In this document: in pieces, positions 42,408-52,159 of the stretch
Position numbering within the stretch: position 1 is the first letter of the stretch
How the letters are laid out: every line of letters begins with the position of its first letter
Source of the DNA: an uncultured Pelagibacteraceae bacterium
GTDB taxonomy: Bacteria > Pseudomonadota > Alphaproteobacteria > Pelagibacterales > Pelagibacteraceae
Assembly (NCBI GenBank): GCA_902578315.1
Contig: CACHCL010000005.1
Location: 39,654-103,653, forward strand
Reading direction: 5' to 3'
DNA length: 64,000 bases
The notes under the pieces: model-generated
Told to the model about the DNA's origin: nothing
The model's input: the letters and a program-made list of their open reading frames with translations, nothing else
Databases searched by the model: none
Made by a program: the position numbers and the translations under genes

Positions 42408-43538
42408 TTATAAATATTTACTTAAAGCTCTACTTGCAAGTATTGATGAGGAAATATCAGTTTTAAATGTATTTAAGATTGATTGAGTCTTTTCAACCTG
42501 CTCCTTAATCTTACTCGGGTCATCAATAAAAGAACTTACAGATTTGAATAAATCTTTTGGATTACACTTAGATTGAAGTAATTCAGGTATTACCTCTTTT
42601 CCTGCTGCAATATTAATAATATTTGCGAATTTAACTTTAATTAAAGATCTGACAATTAAATAGTTTAAAAAATTCATTTTATAGAGAATAATGGATGGAA
42701 CTTTAGATTTGCAAATTTCAAGCGAGACCGTTCCTGATTTAGCAACTGCAAATACAGATTTCTTAAGAGTGTGAGACTTTATTTTATCATCACTAATAAT
42801 TTCACAATTACTTATATTTTGAGATTTTACGTAAAATTGAATTAAGTCATAATGTTGCTTTGTAGAGTGAAATATATAAATAAAATCTTGATAACTTTTA
42901 TTCATTAATTTTATAAAATCTAAGAGTATAGGCATTAAGACATCAATTTCAGATGCTCTACTTCCTGGAAAAATTGAGATTAACGCTTTATTTTTTTCAA
43001 ATATTTGATTGATGTCGATTTTACCTTCGGAAGACTCATCTAATAAGGGATGGCCCACAAACTCATTGCTCATATTCTCTTTATCAAAATACGGTTTTTC
43101 AAAATTAAATAATAATAATATATGATCAATAAACTTCTTAATTTTCTTAACCCTTCCTTCTCTCCAGACCCAAACTTGTGGCGCAACATAATGAATTGTT
43201 TTTATATTTGAATTTTGTTTTTTTACGCGTTCAGCAACTCTTAAAGTAAAATCGGGACTATCGACTGTAAATAAAATATCTGGATTAAAATCTTTTATAG
43301 CTTTTACAGTTTCATTAATTTTTTTATTAATTTTGAAAATATTTTTTATAACATTTGTAAAACCAATGTAGGTAATCTCTTTTAAATCATAAATTGATTT
43401 TATACCTAAAGCTTCTAAATTTTCACCTCCTACACTTAAATACTCGATTTTGGAATTGTCTTTTTTAAATTCTTTAATTACTTTTGATGCGAGTTTGTCT
43501 CCAGATGGCTCACCTGTTAAAATAAATATTTTTTTCAC
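42408..43538 (-). CDS. lpxB: Lipid-A-disaccharide synthase
   Basis: A 376-residue GT-B glycosyltransferase joining UDP-diacylglucosamine and lipid X. Signatures: ILTGEPSGDKLASKVI at the start, VDSPDFTLRVAERVKK, HYVAPQVWVWREGRVKKI, FVGHPLLDE, FPGSRASEIDVL, and AKSGTVSLEICKS. I prefer GTG 43538, which overlaps the upstream stop as GTGA and has GGAG nine bases upstream; an ATG at 43553 would add five residues. It is the last gene of the long minus-strand operon and abuts the accessory region. Confidence 0.94.
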   Translation of the reverse strand: MKKIFILTGEPSGDKLASKVIKEFKKDNSKIEYLSVGGENLEALGIKSIYDLKEITYIGFTNVIKNIFKINKKINETVKAIKDFNPDILFTVDSPDFTLRVAERVKKQNSNIKTIHYVAPQVWVWREGRVKKIKKFIDHILLLFNFEKPYFDKENMSNEFVGHPLLDESSEGKIDINQIFEKNKALISIFPGSRASEIDVLMPILLDFIKLMNKSYQDFIYIFHSTKQHYDLIQFYVKSQNISNCEIISDDKIKSHTLKKSVFAVAKSGTVSLEICKSKVPSIILYKMNFLNYLIVRSLIKVKFANIINIAAGKEVIPELLQSKCNPKDLFKSVSSFIDDPSKIKEQVEKTQSILNTFKTDISSSILASRALSKYL

Positions 43539-44590
43539 CTGTACATTCTCCAAAGTTCGCCCTTGTCAGATAGTAAATAAAGATCTCCGCTCTCATGTAT
43601 TTTAATATCTCTTATTCTTCCTATATCACCTTTGAATAAAATTTTTTCATTGATAAAATTTGATTTATTAAATCTTATTTTTCTTAAAGATTGATCTTTA
43701 AGAGATGTAATTAAAGCCTCACCGTTCCATTCTTTAAATGTTTCACCTTTATAAATTGTCATAGCACTTACTGCGATAGAAGGAACCCAGTACTTTATTG
43801 CTTTTGTAAAGCCAGGTTTCCATTTTGGACCAATTTTAGTCCCTGAGTAATTAGTTCCTCCCCAGCCTAAAATCTTCCAACCATAGTTTTCTCCAAAATT
43901 TGCTGTCCCAAACCAATCACCTCCCCTTGCACCATGATTAGTCAAATATATTTTGTCATCGAAAGGTGAAAGAGACATTCCTTGAGGATTCCTAACGCCA
44001 ATTTGATAAATTTCAGGTAGCCAGTCTTTTTTATTAATAAATTTTGGATTATCTTTTGGTATCGACCCATCTAAATTTATTCTTATAATACTACCAGGGT
44101 GTTTAGTATGATCTTGAGCTATCATTCCTTGTCCTCTCTCTCCGGCAGTTACGTACAAATGTTCATTTTTTATTACTAGTCTGGATCCAAAATGATATCC
44201 AGAATTTATAGGGGGCTGGGCTTGAAATATGTTTTTAAAATTAAGTTTCTCAGTATTAAATTTTGCTCTTGCAACAGATGTGCTGGACAATCCATTTGAT
44301 CTATTTTCAGAGTATGAGACAAATACAATGCTGTCTTTGTGAAGTATATCTAATAATCCTCCCTGACCATCTTCTAGGACTTTAAGATTATGACTTATAT
44401 CTTTTATTATTTTTTCATTTAAATTAATAAGTTTGATATTTCCAGGCTTTTCTGTAACCAGCAAATATTGGCTGTCTATAAATGTCAAGCTCCAAGGGCT
44501 ATCGAACCCTTTAATAATTTTCTCTAGTTTAAAATCATTAGCACTTAAATTTGTGAAAAATAAAAGAAAAATTATAAGTAGTTTTTTCAT
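43535..44590 (-). CDS. PQQ-dependent sugar dehydrogenase-like (YliI/GDH-B) beta-propeller
   Basis: A 351-residue secreted protein: signal peptide (about 1-18, ending NLSAND), then a six-bladed propeller of the soluble glucose/sorbosone dehydrogenase family. LEKIIKGFDSPWSLTFI, LLVTEKPGNIKLI, GGLLDILHKD, VTAGERGQG, IYQIGVRNPQGMSLSP and WGGTNYSG are family landmarks, including the catalytic-His position, which appears to lie outside the expected GH in GGLLDI (usual GGLLGLAL). Periplasmic aldose oxidation with PQQ is typical; no PQQ genes are in this window. It interrupts the lpxI-lpxB pair, overlapping both. Confidence 0.88.
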   Translation of the reverse strand: MKKLLIIFLLFFTNLSANDFKLEKIIKGFDSPWSLTFIDSQYLLVTEKPGNIKLINLNEKIIKDISHNLKVLEDGQGGLLDILHKDSIVFVSYSENRSNGLSSTSVARAKFNTEKLNFKNIFQAQPPINSGYHFGSRLVIKNEHLYVTAGERGQGMIAQDHTKHPGSIIRINLDGSIPKDNPKFINKKDWLPEIYQIGVRNPQGMSLSPFDDKIYLTNHGARGGDWFGTANFGENYGWKILGWGGTNYSGTKIGPKWKPGFTKAIKYWVPSIAVSAMTIYKGETFKEWNGEALITSLKDQSLRKIRFNKSNFINEKILFKGDIGRIRDIKIHESGDLYLLSDKGELWRMYR

Positions 44591-45378
44591 TTAATAAGAA
44601 TAAACATTTTATTTCTATTTGCGTATTTGACACTTTGACTTTTATTTAAAAAAATATTTAATTTATGTTTAAGAACTATTCCTTTAAGTCCGGCCGTTTT
44701 ACACTGTTTTAAAGTTTCTAACCCTACAGTAGGAAGGTCAACTCTCAAATCTTGTCTTTTTTTAGGGTATTTAATTAGTATACCACTGTGAGATTTGTTT
44801 ATTTTTTTCACTTTTTTTATCATTTTTTGTGTACCTCCATTGCCCTCAATCGCAAGAATTTTATTATTTCTACAAATCGCACCTTGAACAAATGAAAAGT
44901 TTCCAGACTTTTTAAGAGCTTTTTCTCCACAAAGTATATCTTTTTTATCAAAGGTATTTGGTTTAATTAATGTGTAATTTCCTTTGGATAAACTTATTTC
45001 AGGAGTAAATTTGTTCGAGCTCAAAGTTTGAATTTTTTCTTTTTTTAAAATATTTATAATTTGTTTTAAAATTGCAGCATCCCCCAGTTTTGAACTTTTT
45101 AAAATTTTTGGAAAATAAAGAATTCCTTTAAAATCTAATTTTATGGATTTTAAATTTGGTTTAGCCACTTTTCCTGCAAATAAAACTTTTTTACAATTTC
45201 TAGATTTTAGTATTGAAATAATCTTGCCAAATTGGCCAATAGATACAGAATAAGAATTTTTATCTTTTTTAAAAACTTTTTTTTTTGTTAAATCTATTAT
45301 TAAGTATTTACTTTTTTTTTTTACTTTTTTTAATATATATTTTGGAAATTCTGTTTCTCCAAAAATTAACCCGATCAT
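44587..45378 (-). CDS. lpxI: UDP-2,3-diacylglucosamine hydrolase LpxI
   Basis: A 263-residue, Lys-rich protein of the LpxI (DUF1009) family, which replaces LpxH in alphaproteobacteria and makes lipid X. The C-terminal signature is intact: GAICRNNKILAIEG, ILIKYPKKRQDLRVDLPTVG, and TAGLKGIVLKH. The AIEGTD segment of other LpxI proteins is AIEGNGG here. It lies between lpxA (7-base gap) and the sugar dehydrogenase (4-base overlap). Confidence 0.92.
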   Translation of the reverse strand: MIGLIFGETEFPKYILKKVKKKSKYLIIDLTKKKVFKKDKNSYSVSIGQFGKIISILKSRNCKKVLFAGKVAKPNLKSIKLDFKGILYFPKILKSSKLGDAAILKQIINILKKEKIQTLSSNKFTPEISLSKGNYTLIKPNTFDKKDILCGEKALKKSGNFSFVQGAICRNNKILAIEGNGGTQKMIKKVKKINKSHSGILIKYPKKRQDLRVDLPTVGLETLKQCKTAGLKGIVLKHKLNIFLNKSQSVKYANRNKMFILIK

Positions 45379-45385
45379 AAATATT

Positions 45386-46165
45386 TTAACTTAGCGGTGA
45401 ACAAATTGGTCTTTTTTTATCTTTTTCTATAAATTTAATAACCTCACTTACTAATTCATTATCTTTATATTCACCATTTATTTTATCTAAATTTTCATGA
45501 AGATTTTTAGAGGCAAAAATATCTTTAAAAGCTTTATCTAGTCCCATTATTTTTCGATTATCATATTTCTGTCTACGTAAACCAATTAAATTCAAACCTT
45601 GTAGATAATTTCTGTTACCTATAGATAAACCAAACGGTACTACATCCTTAAGCACACCTGTCATTCCACCAATCATAGCCAGTCTACCAATTCTAGTAAA
45701 CTGTTGTACTGCAGAGTTTCCACCGATTACGACTGAGTCTTCAATGGTCACATGTCCTCCTAAAGGAACATTATTTGCTATAATGACACTATTTCCAATT
45801 TTACAGTCGTGGGCTATATGAGATGAAATCATAAATAAACAGTTATTACCAATAACAGTTTTAGACCCTCCGCCCTGTGTACCAGGATTAATTGTTACGT
45901 ACTCTCGAATTAAATTGTTCTCTCCAATAATGAGACTATTTTTTTCTCCTTTAAATTTTAAATCTTGAGGTTGAGTTCCAATGCTTGCAAATGGAAAAAT
46001 TCTGGTGCCATTTCCTATTGACGTATTTCCCTCTATATGAACATTAGAAATTAGCTCAACATTTTCACTTAACTCTACTCCTGGACCAACGTAACAAAAA
46101 GGCCCGATTTTTACGTTTTTTGAGATCTTTGCTTTTTTATCTATCTCGCTTGATTTATGTATCAT
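45386..46165 (-). CDS. lpxA: UDP-N-acetylglucosamine O-acyltransferase
   Basis: A 259-residue left-handed beta-helix acyltransferase for the first lipid A step. Hexapeptide repeats fill residues 5-185; the catalytic His lies in SSHIAHDCKIGN, followed by NNVPLGGHVTIED and GGNSAVQQFTRIGRLAMIGG. GLNLIGLRRQKY opens the C-terminal helical part. Full length. It overlaps fabZ by 4 bases. Confidence 0.97.
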   Translation of the reverse strand: MIHKSSEIDKKAKISKNVKIGPFCYVGPGVELSENVELISNVHIEGNTSIGNGTRIFPFASIGTQPQDLKFKGEKNSLIIGENNLIREYVTINPGTQGGGSKTVIGNNCLFMISSHIAHDCKIGNSVIIANNVPLGGHVTIEDSVVIGGNSAVQQFTRIGRLAMIGGMTGVLKDVVPFGLSIGNRNYLQGLNLIGLRRQKYDNRKIMGLDKAFKDIFASKNLHENLDKINGEYKDNELVSEVIKFIEKDKKRPICSPLS

Positions 46166-46617
46166 TGTTTTCTATCAACTATTGTAGCTGTCCACTCTGC
46201 ATCGGCCATTCTTTTTCCCTCTACTTTAGCAGTTCCTTTATACTTCCATACTCTGCCATGTGATCTCACGGCCTCTATTTCTAAATGAAGTTCACAGTTA
46301 GGAATTACTGGATTTCTAAATTTAGCTTTTTCAACACTCATTAAAAATACAAGTTTGTTTTCATATTCTTTTGGATCAATACCATAAGCAGTTAATGCTG
46401 CAGCTGCCTGACCAAAAGCTTCTACGATAAGCACTCCAGGCATTACTGGTTGGTCTGGGAAATGACCCTGTACATAAAAACTATCTCTTTTTACATTCAT
46501 GATTGCAGTCGCAGATTTGAGGTGAACAATTTTTGTTAATTTATCTATTAACAACATAGGTTCTCTGTGAGGCAGTAAACTTTGAATTTTTTTTTTGTCT
46601 ATTTCTGTTGTACTCAT
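46162..46617 (-). CDS. fabZ: 3-hydroxyacyl-ACP dehydratase FabZ
   Basis: A 151-residue hot-dog dehydratase of fatty acid synthesis. LLPHREPMLLIDK is the N-terminal motif, and the active-site His and Glu are in GHFPDQPVMPGVLIVEAFGQA. FRNPVIPNCEL and the WKYKGTAKVEGKRMADAE strand complete the fold. It competes with LpxA for hydroxyacyl-ACP, and the two are translationally coupled by a 4-base overlap; it also overlaps lpxD. Confidence 0.97.
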   Translation of the reverse strand: MSTTEIDKKKIQSLLPHREPMLLIDKLTKIVHLKSATAIMNVKRDSFYVQGHFPDQPVMPGVLIVEAFGQAAAALTAYGIDPKEYENKLVFLMSVEKAKFRNPVIPNCELHLEIEAVRSHGRVWKYKGTAKVEGKRMADAEWTATIVDRKQ

Positions 46618-47579
46618 TTTTTATTTTTTTTTAAGAAATCTTTTAAAGGTATTGCAGGATAACCCATCACAGTTTGATTGTCTTCAATATCTTTTACAAC
46701 CCCACTGCCCCCAGCAATCTTAACATTGTTTCCTATTTTTAAGTGTCCTGAAATTCCAGCCTGACCACCAATCGAAACATTATTACCAATAACGGAACTG
46801 CCGGCAAATCCTACTTGACCCGCTATCATACAATTAGATCCAATTTTTACATTATGAGCCAGGTGAACCTGGTTATCCAGATACGTATTATTGCCTATTG
46901 AAGTGTCATCAATAGATCCTCTATCTAATGTACAGTTTGAAGCTATTTCAACGTCATCTGAAATAATTACTTTGCCAATATGAGGAAACTTAAAATTTTT
47001 TTTCTTTAACGGGATGAATCCAAATCCTTTTTGACCAATTTTACATCCATCTTGAATTATCACTCTATTACCTATAATTGAATTTTTAATAATAACGTTT
47101 GAACCAATAACACAATCAGTTCCTATTAATACATTGCTTTCAACAACTGTATTTGAACCGATTATTGTATTTCTACCAATTTTTACATTTTTGCCAATTA
47201 AAACATTATTACAAAATTTTACATTCTTAAACTTGTTACTTGATGGTTTGTTTACTTGGAGGTCTGGGTAATCTATATCAGAATTAGGAAAAATTTTTTT
47301 TGCAATACTTGCCAGCTCAAATAAAACATTATTTACGACTATTATACTAATGTTTTTTGGTAAGAAATTTTTTAGGTTCTCGCTTGTTATACATGCTCCA
47401 GCTTTTGTTTTTTTTGCTTGATCCTTGTATTTGACCGAGTCAAAAAATGTAATGTCATTTTTTTCTGCCAAATGTAGTGGTCTTATATTATTTATAAGAA
47501 AATTTTTTTTAAGTTTAATGTTTGGAAAAACATTGCTTATTTTAATATTTTTTTTTTTGAAAAAAAAAACAGATTTCAT
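46614..47579 (-). CDS. lpxD: UDP-3-O-acylglucosamine N-acyltransferase
   Basis: A 321-residue acyltransferase for the third lipid A step. The N-terminal uridine-binding domain includes RPLHLAEKNDITFFDS; residues 110-300 are hexapeptide repeats with catalytic His in YLDNQVHLAHNVKIG. GFGFIPLKKKNFKFPHIGKVII and GGQAGISGHLKIG are typical. It overlaps fabZ by 4 bases and follows skp by 3. Confidence 0.96.
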   Translation of the reverse strand: MKSVFFFKKKNIKISNVFPNIKLKKNFLINNIRPLHLAEKNDITFFDSVKYKDQAKKTKAGACITSENLKNFLPKNISIIVVNNVLFELASIAKKIFPNSDIDYPDLQVNKPSSNKFKNVKFCNNVLIGKNVKIGRNTIIGSNTVVESNVLIGTDCVIGSNVIIKNSIIGNRVIIQDGCKIGQKGFGFIPLKKKNFKFPHIGKVIISDDVEIASNCTLDRGSIDDTSIGNNTYLDNQVHLAHNVKIGSNCMIAGQVGFAGSSVIGNNVSIGGQAGISGHLKIGNNVKIAGGSGVVKDIEDNQTVMGYPAIPLKDFLKKNKK

Positions 47580-47582
47580 TCA

Positions 47583-48104
47583 TTAATTTATATTTATTGA
47601 TTTAATTTTATTATTTAGTAGCGACATTATGTTTTTTGTAATATCCAGATTTTCATCAGCTAAAAGAAGGCTTTTTTTATCAACCACCATTCTAATTTTA
47701 TTTTGTTTCATATAGTCTTTTATAATTGGATTCAAATTTTTAAGAAGTTCATTTCTAGCTTTAGTTCTTTGTTTTGAAACCGTATCTAGTAAGGTACTTC
47801 TTTCTTTTTGTAATGAATTTACTTTTTTTCTTAATTCAGTAACTTTCTTTTTATATTCTTCTGCAGATATAACTTTTTTTTGTTGTATAATTTTTTTTTC
47901 TTCATCTTGGATTTTTTTTTCTTTATCTTGTAAGTTTTTAATGCCTTTGTTTAATTTATTTTTGAGAGATGTCTGTGCTTTTTTTCCAGCTTCACTCTCA
48001 TTTAAAATATATTTAAAATCAATAAAGTGAGGAATATCTGCATATAAATTGTTTGTTGAAAATAAAACACTCAATACAAAAAATAAGGTCTTAATAATTT
48101 TCAT
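47583..48104 (-). CDS. skp: Outer-membrane protein chaperone Skp/OmpH
   Basis: A 173-residue periplasmic chaperone. A signal peptide (about 1-22, ending NNLYAD) is followed by FIDFKYILNESEAGKKAQ, then a long charged coiled coil (about 45-110), and a C-terminal strand KIRMVVDKKSLLLADENLDITKNI-type segment. Skp trimers hold unfolded outer-membrane proteins for BamA, the gene just upstream in the operon (one base between). Confidence 0.92.
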   Translation of the reverse strand: MKIIKTLFFVLSVLFSTNNLYADIPHFIDFKYILNESEAGKKAQTSLKNKLNKGIKNLQDKEKKIQDEEKKIIQQKKVISAEEYKKKVTELRKKVNSLQKERSTLLDTVSKQRTKARNELLKNLNPIIKDYMKQNKIRMVVDKKSLLLADENLDITKNIMSLLNNKIKSININ

Positions 48105-48105
48105 G

Positions 48106-50337
48106 TTAAAAAGTCGTACCTATATTAAAGTTGAAACTTTGTGTTTTGTCGGTGTCTGCTTTTGAAATATTTTTTGAAAAAGTAAATGACATTGGTCCGA
48201 TCGGCGAATTCCATTGTGCTTGAACACCCGTTGACGATCTTATTTTGTTACTGTCATCAAGAGAACTGTCGTAATCAACACCCCAAACATTTCCAAAATC
48301 TAAAAAAAGATTAATATCTGTATTTGTATCCTCAGGCAACAAATTAGGTAAATTAGCCTCAAAATTTAAAGCAGCAGAATAGTTCCCGCCTATATGGTCA
48401 CTGCCATCCACCGGACCGACTTTTCCTCTTTCAAACCCTCTTAATCTTCTTGAACTTAAAAATTTTCTTTTACTCAATCTTACGTCATCATCACCTAAGC
48501 CACTAATATTTGAAATTAAAAATTTACTTGCTCCGACTACATCCTCTGTAAGAGTTTTATATCCGCTTACTGAAAAATAGTTAGATAATGAGCGTTTGTC
48601 TGCAAATACTGGAAAGCTTTGACCAAACCTTATTATCGATCCACTTGTAGGCATAAAGGCTCGATTTCTTTTATCAAATGTAAATCCATATTCACCTAAC
48701 AACTCGTCAAAAGTTCCTTTTTGTTTTTTTAATGAATCTGATGCTGTAGAGTCAGTCTTTAAATCATCTCGGCTTGCGAATAAACTTAATGAAGCTAAAA
48801 CGTCTTTATATTGTTCAAAAGATGTGCCAATACCTGCTGAGATGATTGTGTTCTCATAACCTTGATCGGGTTTATCATTTGTTTCACTAGAAATTGAATA
48901 ATTTAGAGAGTTTCCTAAGAAATCGTAATTTGGATCATTATAACTTAATGTACCAGCCAGAGACTCTGTGTCTACCTGTAAGTCAAAAGTTACTGCTTTT
49001 CCTTCACCAAGCCAATTATTCTCTTTAACTGTTATTGCAAAAGTTCCACCGTCAGTTCCGATACCTGCACCAGCGCTTATCTCTCCTGTAGGTTTTTCCT
49101 CAACATTTATATTTATTATTTTTAAATTATTTTCACTTCCATCAACTACGTTATATTTGACATCTTTAAAAATATTTCTTTCTTTAATTTCTGCAACTGA
49201 CTTTTCTAAATTTAATTTTGTAAATGGATCTCCTTCATCGAGTATCAATTCGCCTCTTATCACGTCTTCATTTGTTATGCTATTTCCTGTAATATTTATT
49301 CTTTCAACCAATTTTTTCTCGCCTTCAAATACATTAAAAATAATATTAATTGATTCACCCTCGATAACTTCTTGAACGTTATGTTCTACAAACTGTAAAT
49401 TATTATCGTCTATTAGCTCGTCAAGTTCTTCTAAGAGTTTTTTTACTTTAAAGGGAGAGTAATAATCACCCACATGTTTTTCGTATAATTTGTTTAATGG
49501 AAAAAATAATTTTTTATCGAATACTTTATCAACATTAATAGAAATCTTGTTTATGATATATCTATTACCTTCATCTATCGAGTAAATTAAATCTGCATTC
49601 CCGGATTGATTAATCTGTGCAAAATTTGATTTTACTTTAACATCATAAAATCCCAAAGATTTATAATAATTAGTAAGTAGCCTCACATCTAATCTAATTA
49701 GATTTTCACTAAAGTTTGTATTTCTTGAAATAATTTTCCAAAATTTGTCAACTTCACTAGCTATAATATCTATCAACCTACTTGATCTTACACTATCGTT
49801 ACCGATAAATTTTATTGAGGATATCTTAGTTTGCTCACCTCTATCAATGACAAAAAGTAAGTCGAAGTTACTGGTGTCTATCTCTTTAATTTTAGTTTCT
49901 ACTTTAATAGAATTATATCCAATAGATGAATATAACTGTTTAATTCTTTCAATGTCTTTAGCCAAATAGGATTTTACAAAAGATCTTTTTTCTTTAAGTC
50001 TTATCGTCTTTTTAATTTGTTCTCTATATCTATTACTTTTTTCTCCAACTACAATTAATTGATTTACAATTGGATACTCTTTTAAATCAACTTTAAGAAC
50101 ATTATCTACTATTTCTATTTTTACATCCTCAAAAAAATCTGTCTCGTATAAATTTTTAAGAACTTTATCTATATCTTTATCTGTATAATCTTTATTAATA
50201 TCAATTTCACCATAAAGTTTAATAGTTTCAGTAGAAACTCTTTTATTTCCATTAATTTTTATATCTTTTACAATTTCAGAATTTAAAGCTGAAAAAATTA
50301 GTGTAAATACTGTTGATAATATTAAAAGCTTTCTCAT
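48106..50337 (-). CDS. bamA: Outer-membrane assembly factor BamA
   Basis: A 743-residue Omp85 protein. A signal peptide (about 1-20) leads into five POTRA repeats (about 22-405; each with a pattern like INGNKRVSTETI, FIGNDSVRSSRL, ITGNSITNEDVI). The barrel occupies the last ~320 residues, with the loop-6 motif RRLRGFERG and a terminal strand ending in Phe. It inserts beta-barrel proteins into the outer membrane. It overlaps dxr by 4 bases; the rseP protease gene, usual between dxr and bamA, is absent. Confidence 0.96.
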   Translation of the reverse strand: MRKLLILSTVFTLIFSALNSEIVKDIKINGNKRVSTETIKLYGEIDINKDYTDKDIDKVLKNLYETDFFEDVKIEIVDNVLKVDLKEYPIVNQLIVVGEKSNRYREQIKKTIRLKEKRSFVKSYLAKDIERIKQLYSSIGYNSIKVETKIKEIDTSNFDLLFVIDRGEQTKISSIKFIGNDSVRSSRLIDIIASEVDKFWKIISRNTNFSENLIRLDVRLLTNYYKSLGFYDVKVKSNFAQINQSGNADLIYSIDEGNRYIINKISINVDKVFDKKLFFPLNKLYEKHVGDYYSPFKVKKLLEELDELIDDNNLQFVEHNVQEVIEGESINIIFNVFEGEKKLVERINITGNSITNEDVIRGELILDEGDPFTKLNLEKSVAEIKERNIFKDVKYNVVDGSENNLKIININVEEKPTGEISAGAGIGTDGGTFAITVKENNWLGEGKAVTFDLQVDTESLAGTLSYNDPNYDFLGNSLNYSISSETNDKPDQGYENTIISAGIGTSFEQYKDVLASLSLFASRDDLKTDSTASDSLKKQKGTFDELLGEYGFTFDKRNRAFMPTSGSIIRFGQSFPVFADKRSLSNYFSVSGYKTLTEDVVGASKFLISNISGLGDDDVRLSKRKFLSSRRLRGFERGKVGPVDGSDHIGGNYSAALNFEANLPNLLPEDTNTDINLFLDFGNVWGVDYDSSLDDSNKIRSSTGVQAQWNSPIGPMSFTFSKNISKADTDKTQSFNFNIGTTF

Positions 50338-51509
50338 AATTTATTTAATTTTTTTAATGTATTTACTCTTGCCCATAGATCTATTGTATTGATTTGATTT
50401 ATGTTTTTGGGTTTTTTTATAGCATATTTTTTATAATTTTTATCATTCAGAATGGCCATTATGATTTTATAAATGCTTAAAAAAGGTATCTTTTTTTGCA
50501 AAAATTGATCAACTAATATTTCATTACTTGCATTGATTATAATCGAGGTAGAAGGAAGCTCATTTACTCTATTTTTAAGCTTATAAATTGGAAAAGTTTT
50601 TTTATCTACCGCTTTAAAAGTTAAATTTTTGATATTAGGTCTATTTTTTTTGTTCTTGTTATTTTTATAAAATTTATTGATTTCTAACTCTCCATCAAAA
50701 ATTGCATTGGCGAGTGGAATAATCATGGAAGTTTCATGATAAATAAATTTAATTAAACCGTTTTTCAATTCTACGATTGCATGAACAAGAGACTCTGGGT
50801 GAACTAAAATATCTAACTTTTCATTTGGTATTTTAAATAATTTTTGTGCCTCAATTAATTCTAATATTTTGTTCATCAAAGTAGATGAGTCAATACTTAT
50901 CTTTTTTCCCATTTTCCATTTTGGATGTTTAAGAGCATCTTGTGGTTTAACATTTTTTAATTGATGGTATTTATGATTCAAAAATGGTCCACCTGAAGCA
51001 GTTAAATAAATCTTTTTAATTTCGCTTAATTGGTTATTTTCAATTAATTTAGAAATTGAAAAATGCTCTGAGTCAATTGGAATTATTTTAGTTTTATATT
51101 TTTGAGAATTCTTTTTAATTAAATCCCATCCGCAAATTATTGACTCTTTGTTTGCAATAAGTATTTTTTTTGTAAATTTTATCATATTTATAGTCGGATA
51201 AAGACCAGCAATTCCTGGAATTGCTGATATAACGATGTCTGTCTTCTTGCCAAAATATTTAGAGTCAAATGTATTTAATATTTTTGTTTTTTTCTTTTTA
51301 AATTTTATTTTTACTTTTTTAAAAATATTTTCATTTGAAATAATAAAATAGTTTGGTTTATATTTTTTTATTTGACTACAAATTAGTCGATAATTTCGAT
51401 TAGCTGAAAGCAAATCAAATTTGAAGAAAAATTTTTTTTTATCAATTATACTTAATGTAGATAATCCTATGGATCCAGTTGATCCAAGAATTGATATAGT
51501 TTTTTTCAT
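50334..51509 (-). CDS. dxr: 1-deoxy-D-xylulose 5-phosphate reductoisomerase
   Basis: A 391-residue NADPH enzyme making MEP in isoprenoid synthesis. The N-terminal GSTGSIGLSTLSII is the cofactor motif; NKESIICGWDLI, PIDSEHFSI, LTASGGPFLN, HPKWKMGKKISIDSSTLMNK and VHPESLVHAIVE are diagnostic. Full length. It shares one base with cdsA upstream and overlaps bamA downstream. It supplies the substrate of IspD (3505-4650). Confidence 0.97.
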   Translation of the reverse strand: MKKTISILGSTGSIGLSTLSIIDKKKFFFKFDLLSANRNYRLICSQIKKYKPNYFIISNENIFKKVKIKFKKKKTKILNTFDSKYFGKKTDIVISAIPGIAGLYPTINMIKFTKKILIANKESIICGWDLIKKNSQKYKTKIIPIDSEHFSISKLIENNQLSEIKKIYLTASGGPFLNHKYHQLKNVKPQDALKHPKWKMGKKISIDSSTLMNKILELIEAQKLFKIPNEKLDILVHPESLVHAIVELKNGLIKFIYHETSMIIPLANAIFDGELEINKFYKNNKNKKNRPNIKNLTFKAVDKKTFPIYKLKNRVNELPSTSIIINASNEILVDQFLQKKIPFLSIYKIIMAILNDKNYKKYAIKKPKNINQINTIDLWARVNTLKKLNKL

Positions 51510-52159
51510 TATAATATTAATCCCATTATTAAGAATCCAAAGGGTATACCTATTAAAGTACCATCAATTCTGTCAAGGACACCTCCGTGCCCTGGTAAAA
51601 AATTACCAGTGTCTTTAAGTCTTACTCTTCTTTTTAAATAAGAGAATAATAAATCTCCTAATTGACAAGCAAAAGATATTAAGATTCCAATCAACAAATA
51701 AGTAAATTCAAAGTTTTTAGTGAAGTAAAAAATTAATATTGAAAAGATTACTCCTGAACATATTAATGAACCTATTGACCCGGAAATAGTTTTTTTAGGA
51801 CTAATTTTGGTCAGTTTTGGTCCTTTGAATATCTTACCAAATACAAACCCTCCAATATCTGATGCAACGCAACTAAGTAGTAATACAATTAATATAATTT
51901 TCAGATGTATTAAAGCAGTAAAATAAAAAAAGAAAATACAATATATAAGAATATATATAGCAAACAAACAATTAACTAATAAAGAAATGAATCTATCCCA
52001 TTTATTTTTTTGAATTAAATTAAAAAATTCTATGCAAGAGATTGTACCTAATACAATTAATGTATAAATTAATATAAAAGAAAATTTGAAAATCAAATAT
52101 ACGAGCAACAGCAATAATATTGATGTATAAATTCTTTTTCTAAGTGAATTATAAATCAT
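51509..52159 (-). CDS. cdsA: Phosphatidate cytidylyltransferase CdsA (short)
   Basis: A 216-residue, multi-spanning membrane protein making CDP-diacylglycerol. The C-terminal CDS signature is clear: DIGGFVFGKIFKGPKLTKISPKKT earlier and RVRLKDTGNFLPGHGGVLDRIDGT near the end. E. coli CdsA is about 285 residues; the missing length is on the N-terminal membrane side. It overlaps uppS by 4 bases and dxr by one. Confidence 0.94.
   Translation of the reverse strand: MIYNSLRKRIYTSILLLLLVYLIFKFSFILIYTLIVLGTISCIEFFNLIQKNKWDRFISLLVNCLFAIYILIYCIFFFYFTALIHLKIILIVLLLSCVASDIGGFVFGKIFKGPKLTKISPKKTISGSIGSLICSGVIFSILIFYFTKNFEFTYLLIGILISFACQLGDLLFSYLKRRVRLKDTGNFLPGHGGVLDRIDGTLIGIPFGFLIMGLIL

Noticed and set aside
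42400..42420. Terminator between the convergent ends at 42407/42408
   Set aside because: The stops abut and the region is simple A/T sequence without an inverted repeat.
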